A stretch of 64,000 bases of DNA from Aldrovandia affinis (taxonomy: Eukaryota > Chordata > Actinopteri > Notacanthiformes > Halosauridae): assembly GCA_029706075.1 (NCBI GenBank), contig JAINUG010000307.1, positions 655,501-719,500 of the forward strand. The letters run 5' to 3'. Below are positions 59,190 through 64,000 of the stretch, piece by piece; position 1 is the first letter of the stretch, and the number at the start of each line of letters is the position of its first letter. A model generated the notes under the pieces. The model was not told where the DNA came from and made no database searches. It saw nothing but the letters and a program-made list of their open reading frames with translations. The position numbers were made by a program, and so were the translations under genes.

Positions 59190-60260
59190 CCGGACTCTGT
59201 AATTCTATTTTGCCGTGGATATCTTTTTTTGATCAATGATTTCCTTTCCTGGTTTTTTTTTTTTTTCTTTTCGGATGCAAGGATGCACTTTTTTTTCCCC
59301 CAATTTAGCTTCGGAGAATTTTATAATTTAGTAATTAAAATCTTTGATAGGCTTTAGAAATTGCAGCTAATTGAATTTAATGGGAAGATGAATTTCAATT
59401 TTATTTGATTACCGGGACCCCTGGCATAGGTATTTATGGAAAAAACTGAACAAAAATATGCTGTGTGGGCTAAGATGGCATAATAAAATTAAGGGTAATC
59501 GGATTTCTCCGTCATGAATTTCTCTCTAATTTCACTATAATTTTCCATTAGATAGCTGGTTTACAAATATTTGCTCATCTGCGATGGGAAAAGGCTATCT
59601 GTCTAAAATGATTATGGAAAGAGCCTTCAGAAATGCGCCTTTTTTTCTCCCTGCCTTTTAAAAACCAGATTGCAAGGGATCAAAATTAGGAAGATTACAT
59701 TATGAATGTCTGCATCCGGGAGAGAAATGTTAAAGATATTATGATTAAGAACGCAGGGGGATGAAAGCGCATTGATAAAAAATATATTTTGACTCTTAAA
59801 TGCATTTGTTAAGTGAATCTGCGCAGTGCTTTTCAGCAGATACCTAAAATATCACTCACAGAGAGAGAAAGAAATCTCATTGTGAAGACAGAGGGAGAAA
59901 ATGAGTGTTCTGTCTTCATCAGAGTATGCCAAACACCTCTAACGACTGCTTTGTGAAAGGATTCGTCTGCGGACGTTGCTCGAGCTGGATATCCAGGCAA
60001 TGCTGATGATCTTTATGCTGACTGTATTTTCAAAATAATACAAAGGAGAAGCAATTTCGCCGAATGAAGCGATGATTAGCGCGGCGTATTAAATTCCTTC
60101 ATTGGGAAATGTGTATCAAGACTGCATTGAGTGTGTTACCTATAGCATAAGTTTAATATTCATCACTTTCACCGCTCGGAAATAAATATATAACGCTGTC
60201 TAAACAGACGTGAGAGGGAATAATATCTCACATCAAGAGTACACGAGTGCAGAACAAGGG
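59190..60260. promoter_or_regulatory. Largest candidate conserved noncoding block
   Basis: About 1 kb that is AT-rich yet nearly free of simple repeats after 59300. Words include ATTTAGTAATTAAAATC, GCAGCTAATTGAATTTAATG, TGGCATAATAAAATTAAGGG, TTCCATTAGATAGCTGG, AAATGATTATGGAAAG and GTTTAATATTCATCACTTTC. Homeodomain, POU and SOX-like sites are dense. No coding frame exceeds background. The block most resembles ultraconserved-type enhancers near developmental transcription factor genes, but I cannot name the gene. Confidence 0.48.
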
Positions 60261-61229
60261 CAAACGCCTTTGTCAAAGCCCTCACCCCGCGCCTTTGCGC
60301 CAGATGCACGCTGTGTTTCGCTACTTTCTGTTTCTCATCAGCTCCACAAACATATGAGAGAGGATAATGGACAGATCTGAGAAAAGAAAGAAAGAGAGAG
60401 AGAGAGAGCCCCCTGCTCCAGAAAAAAAAAATTCATATAATTTTATATATATATATTTATATTTAAAAACAGGCCTGTCATTTGCCAGCAAAGTTTCAGT
60501 CGCTCTGCCTTGATCCAGCGCTTTTGTGAATCACTCCCCCCCTTCCTCCCCTCCCACTCCCTACTATGACCACAGCCCGCCCCCCCTCCTTCCCTCCACA
60601 CACACACACACACACACACCCCCCACCCCCCGTTCCCCCCTTCTTAGAGCAGCTCACTCACAGTCTCTGCCCCACTGGCCGAGACAGCGAGAGGGTTCAA
60701 ACACAATGTAACCCTCGGCAAAGGTCAGATTTCTCACTCCGCACGTCCCCCGGCGGCCGGCACAAAAGCCACTGAATTCACATCTTTCAACTCGGCCCTG
60801 GCTTTTGTCCCGCTGGAGCGGGGCGCTCTGAGCTGCCCTGCACCAGACCAGCCCCTCCCGGAGCGCGCGGTCAGGGGTGGCTAAACGTCTGCCCCGGCTT
60901 CCCTTTGACTGATGTACCCCTGCCATGTCACAAACCCCTCCCCACACACTGCCTGCCCCCCTCCCCTCCCCATCACTCTCACAATCCCAAATACGCCCCT
61001 CATTAACGGGCCGTATCAAAAAATATTACACTCGGCCTGGAAGAGCATGACGCTAACAAATGGCAGTGCGGTGGCACGTTCGGCATCTTTTACAGATTCA
61101 AACTCCGCACGAGATTCCCCCGTAACTGCGCTTGCATCTCACGCTCATTACAATCATAGTGGAAACCAGGCCCCGATGTTTACTTTGTGCAGGTACACTT
61201 TTTTAAGTTGCAAAAGCTACTCTGTTATA
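60261..61229. other. Gene-free sequence with small repeats
   Basis: GA run near 60391-60408, AT-rich run near 60441-60463, CA run near 60597-60620 and C-rich sequence around it. The 109- and 121-codon frames at 60654-61241 lack domains. Confidence 0.4.
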
Positions 61230-61350
61230 TCCGGAGAATGATAATGCAATTGCATTTAATTGACTGTTAATACGTGATGTCCCCTTGTTGTGCTCGGATT
61301 TGGCAGTCACGCTTATTGCAATTTAAGTGCAAGTTCAAATTGGTCAAGTG
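61230..61350. promoter_or_regulatory. Possible conserved noncoding block
   Basis: ATGCAATTGCATTTAATTGA, TTATTGCAATTTAAGTGC and CAAATTGGTCAAGTGG. The last includes an NKX2-type CAAGTG word, which also occurs reversed as CACTT elsewhere. No coding frame. Confidence 0.3.
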
Positions 61351-62425
61351 GACCATAGATTAGCCCGCTTTAGAAATGACGTGGCACAGAACGTTATGAT
61401 AGTTGTGTCTGTTACAAATGCGATGCGCTGACGGTAAAACATTACAATTGATAGATGAGGGTTCCTGTTTTTAAATCAAGAATTAAATCTGCCTCAGTTC
61501 AAAATAAGGTTCTTAAAATGTTCAAAAGTGTATCAAACAGCAAGAGATATCATTGTATCACCGTGTTTTATGTATAAATATATATATTTGTGTGTGTGTG
61601 TGTGTGTGTGTTATAATATACAAATCTCATGCTGAAGCTAAGCTTGCAGAGGCATAATTGGATGCATAAAATGTTGAACACAAACACTTTCCAGCTTTTA
61701 AGGCTCTTTCAGGGCTTCCTGCCGCTGCCTTCCCTGGAGCTTCGCGCAGTCGGCATGTCCAGCTGAGCTGCGAAGACACACATTTTATTTGCCCAACTAA
61801 TGCATTTGTAGCCATAACTCCGCTAATTAGCACTTTGTACTGTGCTCTGTTCAGGCCTATTTAAACACAGTTTCGAAACAGTGCTAAATTAAAGTTAAAT
61901 TAAGAGATCTCCGTACGCTGTCGAGCAAAGCGTTCTGCGGTTTGCCTTGTTCGCAAATTGCGAGTGAATCGGCCGGATTAGAGCACAGAAACCAGCCCCC
62001 CAGGCTTCTGAAACTGTTGATCCTCAAAAAGCTACGTTTGTGTACACTGTAATGTGGAGGGTTTAGGAATAAGAAGGAGGCTGTTTCAAAGGATAAATGG
62101 GGACGGGAATCATATATATTTTAACATTTGTCATCTTTCATGCTTACTTTTAGGCTTTCATGGACTGGTTTTAGGCTTCAAAGTCTTTTTTTTTTTTACT
62201 ACCGTTTGATGACACAAAATGTTCATATCCGTATCAAAAGTGAGAGAAAGGGAACCTGGGGTAGGGCTTCTTTGATGTGTGCAGTGTTTTATTTAAGCTA
62301 AAGACATTTAAGCTAAAGACAACTCTCTTCAAAATAGCAATCTTCACAGTGGCTGAAACCTATTACGCCTCTTTCAAACTGACTAGTTAGGACAATGAAT
62401 GATGTTGCCTGAATTATTCCTCTTT
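61351..62425. other. Gene-free sequence with small repeats
   Basis: (GT)n at 61589-61611 and a perfect two-copy tandem of ATTTAAGCTAAAGAC at 62291-62320. No exon is recognised. The stretch 61790-61910 (CGCTAATTAGC) may be regulatory. Confidence 0.4.
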
Positions 62426-62522
62426 GTGCGTGTGTGCGGGTGGGTGGGTGTGTGTGTGTGTGTGCGCGCGCGGGCTTGCTGCGCGTGTGCGTTTGCGTGT
62501 GCGTGTGTGTGTGTGCGCGTAT
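62426..62522. repeat. GT/GC-rich compound microsatellite
   Basis: GT-rich tract with GGGTGGGTGGG and GCGCGCGCGGGC interruptions, a purine-pyrimidine alternating run that could adopt Z-DNA. Confidence 0.85.
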
Positions 62523-63173
62523 TTACATGTATTATATCTCAATCATTCCATTTTTATGGCTGGCGAAAGGAGGAGGACTTTGATACAAAAGGTTTTAAAA
62601 ACTTGTTTTTCCTTTCAGTTCTGCATCAAAAAGGAGGGGATGGTTTCCCATTGTTTAGACATGAGTCATAGTCATAATTACTAAATCAACCAAAACCTGT
62701 TTTTATGTTTATATATTAGTGGTTGCTGTAAGCAAACAGGAACTTGAGTCATTGACTCATATCATAATGAACCATAATGTTGAAAAAATCATATTTCCCT
62801 TTTCAGTCACAATGCATTTGCAGCCTTTGTATTCCCGTAACCGAGGACTTTGAGCTGTTTAAATTACGTATTAAAAATTAATATATATATAAAAGGAAAT
62901 TCTGTACTGGGGCACTTAACTAGGTCTTCCTTTTCATGTGCTGAGAACGGCATTAGCTTTAAGGGCATTCTGAATATGCGTGTTTGTAGAAATAGGAATA
63001 TATAAATATACAAAAATATGTCCAAAAGGTCCAGAAGCACTTTGCATGCCACAGCGGAAGAAACTGCCAGGCAAATAAGGGGTTTGTCTCATAAAGTATT
63101 CATTGTCACCTGGTAACGGCAGCCGTTTATCATTTCACCTGAAATTACAATGGAAACTGATACCTTATCAGAA
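62523..63173. other. Gene-free AT-rich sequence
   Basis: No gene or named repeat is recognised. Confidence 0.4.
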
Positions 63174-63182
63174 AGAGAGAGG

Positions 63183-63219
<37 letters not shown>
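63174..63219. repeat. (GA)n microsatellite
   Basis: About 20 GA units with one early interruption. Frames on both strands crossing it are artefacts. Confidence 0.95.
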
Positions 63220-63220
<1 letters not shown>

Positions 63221-63287
63221 GGAAAAAGGGAGGGAAGCAGAAAGAGTGTGTTGGGGGTGCAAGGGGTGTGTCTGAGGCAAGCTTGGC

Positions 63288-63310
63288 TTTTTTTTTTTTT
63301 TTTTTTTTTT
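63288..63310. repeat. Poly-T run (T23)
   Basis: Twenty-three T residues. It may be the tail of a minus-strand retroposon, but no body is recognised to its left. Confidence 0.85.
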
Positions 63311-64000
63311 ACAACCAACTGTTCTTGGATAAGATTACTAATCATGTAAGTCTGCTGCCTGATCAATATTTTAACTTCCCCCTTAAAGAAATTGAAGTGT
63401 ATATTTTTTTAATAAGTGTTCACTGCCCCGTCAAAGTATTTCTTTCATGAAACAATGATAGTGTTTATAGTCTTTAATAGGCTTTTTCCCCCATTTTATT
63501 AGTGAAAGCATACATTTGTTATGAAATGCATAAATACAAAAAAATTGAAAAATTGAAAAAAATTGAAATATGTTATGAGAATAATTTAAACTTTTATATT
63601 AATTTTATATATATATATAACGCACATTATTCATGTTGCTCTGAAATGTATTTATTCAGGAAAAGGTAAACTATTGTTTGGAACATCAAGCGTGAATAAG
63701 ATATCATATACTGTAATCCATATTAATATTAATATACATTTTTATTTAAAGACAATGTGTGATACATTTACTTGTTTTTAAGAGTATTTGTTGCACTAGC
63801 AGCGCTGTCAAAATATATATATTAAAAAAGTATTATAACATTTAACAAGAAAATAAATATCTGTACAAAAACAGGGTATTTTATTTATATAAGCATTCTG
63901 AAATGTTAAAATACCTTTGTAAACTTGTTTTCCCATCATTGAAAAATATTAATCTTAATATTCACATCTTAATAAGCTTTAAAAAAAATAAAAAAATCGT
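63311..64000. other. Gene-free AT-rich sequence
   Basis: Very AT-rich. AAATTGAA-type tandem units lie at about 63540-63570 and (AT)n near 63607-63619. No exon is recognised up to the window end. Confidence 0.45.

Overview
The window reads as nuclear DNA from a ray-finned fish. It has long CA/GT, CT/GA and CTCC microsatellites. It carries tRNA-headed SINE copies, one ending in the fish-typical tail GTCGCTTTGGATAAAAGCG. It also carries a decayed Tc1-like transposase end, an L2-like LINE 3' end with a (TTA)n tail, and a fragment resembling a dispersed repeat I associate with early-branching ray-finned fishes (sturgeon, gar, bichir or basal teleost lineages). The lineage placement is inference from memory of repeat families. 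There is no bacterial, plasmid or phage organisation.

I find no protein-coding exon that I can defend in 64 kb. The open frames are short, mostly lie on microsatellites or GC-rich tracts, and show no recognisable domain. The window is best read as a gene desert or one very large intron.

Layout. 1-8.3 kb: unique sequence with possible conserved noncoding blocks, including two convergent POU-type octamers near 4.1 kb. 8.3-23.4 kb: the transposon-rich part, with SINE copies at 8.3-8.7, 12.95-13.08, 13.87-14.18, 16.35-16.41 and possibly 23.0-23.4 kb, a Tc1 relic at 8.9-9.1 kb, and an interrupted CA tract at 18.0-18.3 kb. 23.4-36 kb: mixed sequence with CpG-rich patches at 25.4-25.6 and 33.4-33.97 kb and large CT/GA tracts. 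37-49.5 kb: several AT-rich, low-repeat blocks that look like developmental enhancers, a 224-bp CA tract at 41 kb and a G-quadruplex-type run at 42.4 kb. 50.6-52.2 kb: a LINE 3' end, then an almost perfect 150-bp inverted repeat. 53.9-61.4 kb: a second group of enhancer-like blocks, the strongest at 59.2-60.3 kb, with a CpG-rich patch at 54.2-55.1 kb. 61.4-64 kb: AT-rich sequence with GT and GA tracts.

The most unusual single object is the 150-bp dyad at 51982-52131. Its arms pair from the outer edge to the centre with very few mismatches. It could be a recent foldback element, an ancient palindromic repeat kept as a regulatory element, or a transcribed hairpin. I could not tie the region to a named gene. 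Conservation calls here rest on appearance (AT-rich, repeat-poor, dense in homeodomain, POU and SOX-like words), not on an alignment.
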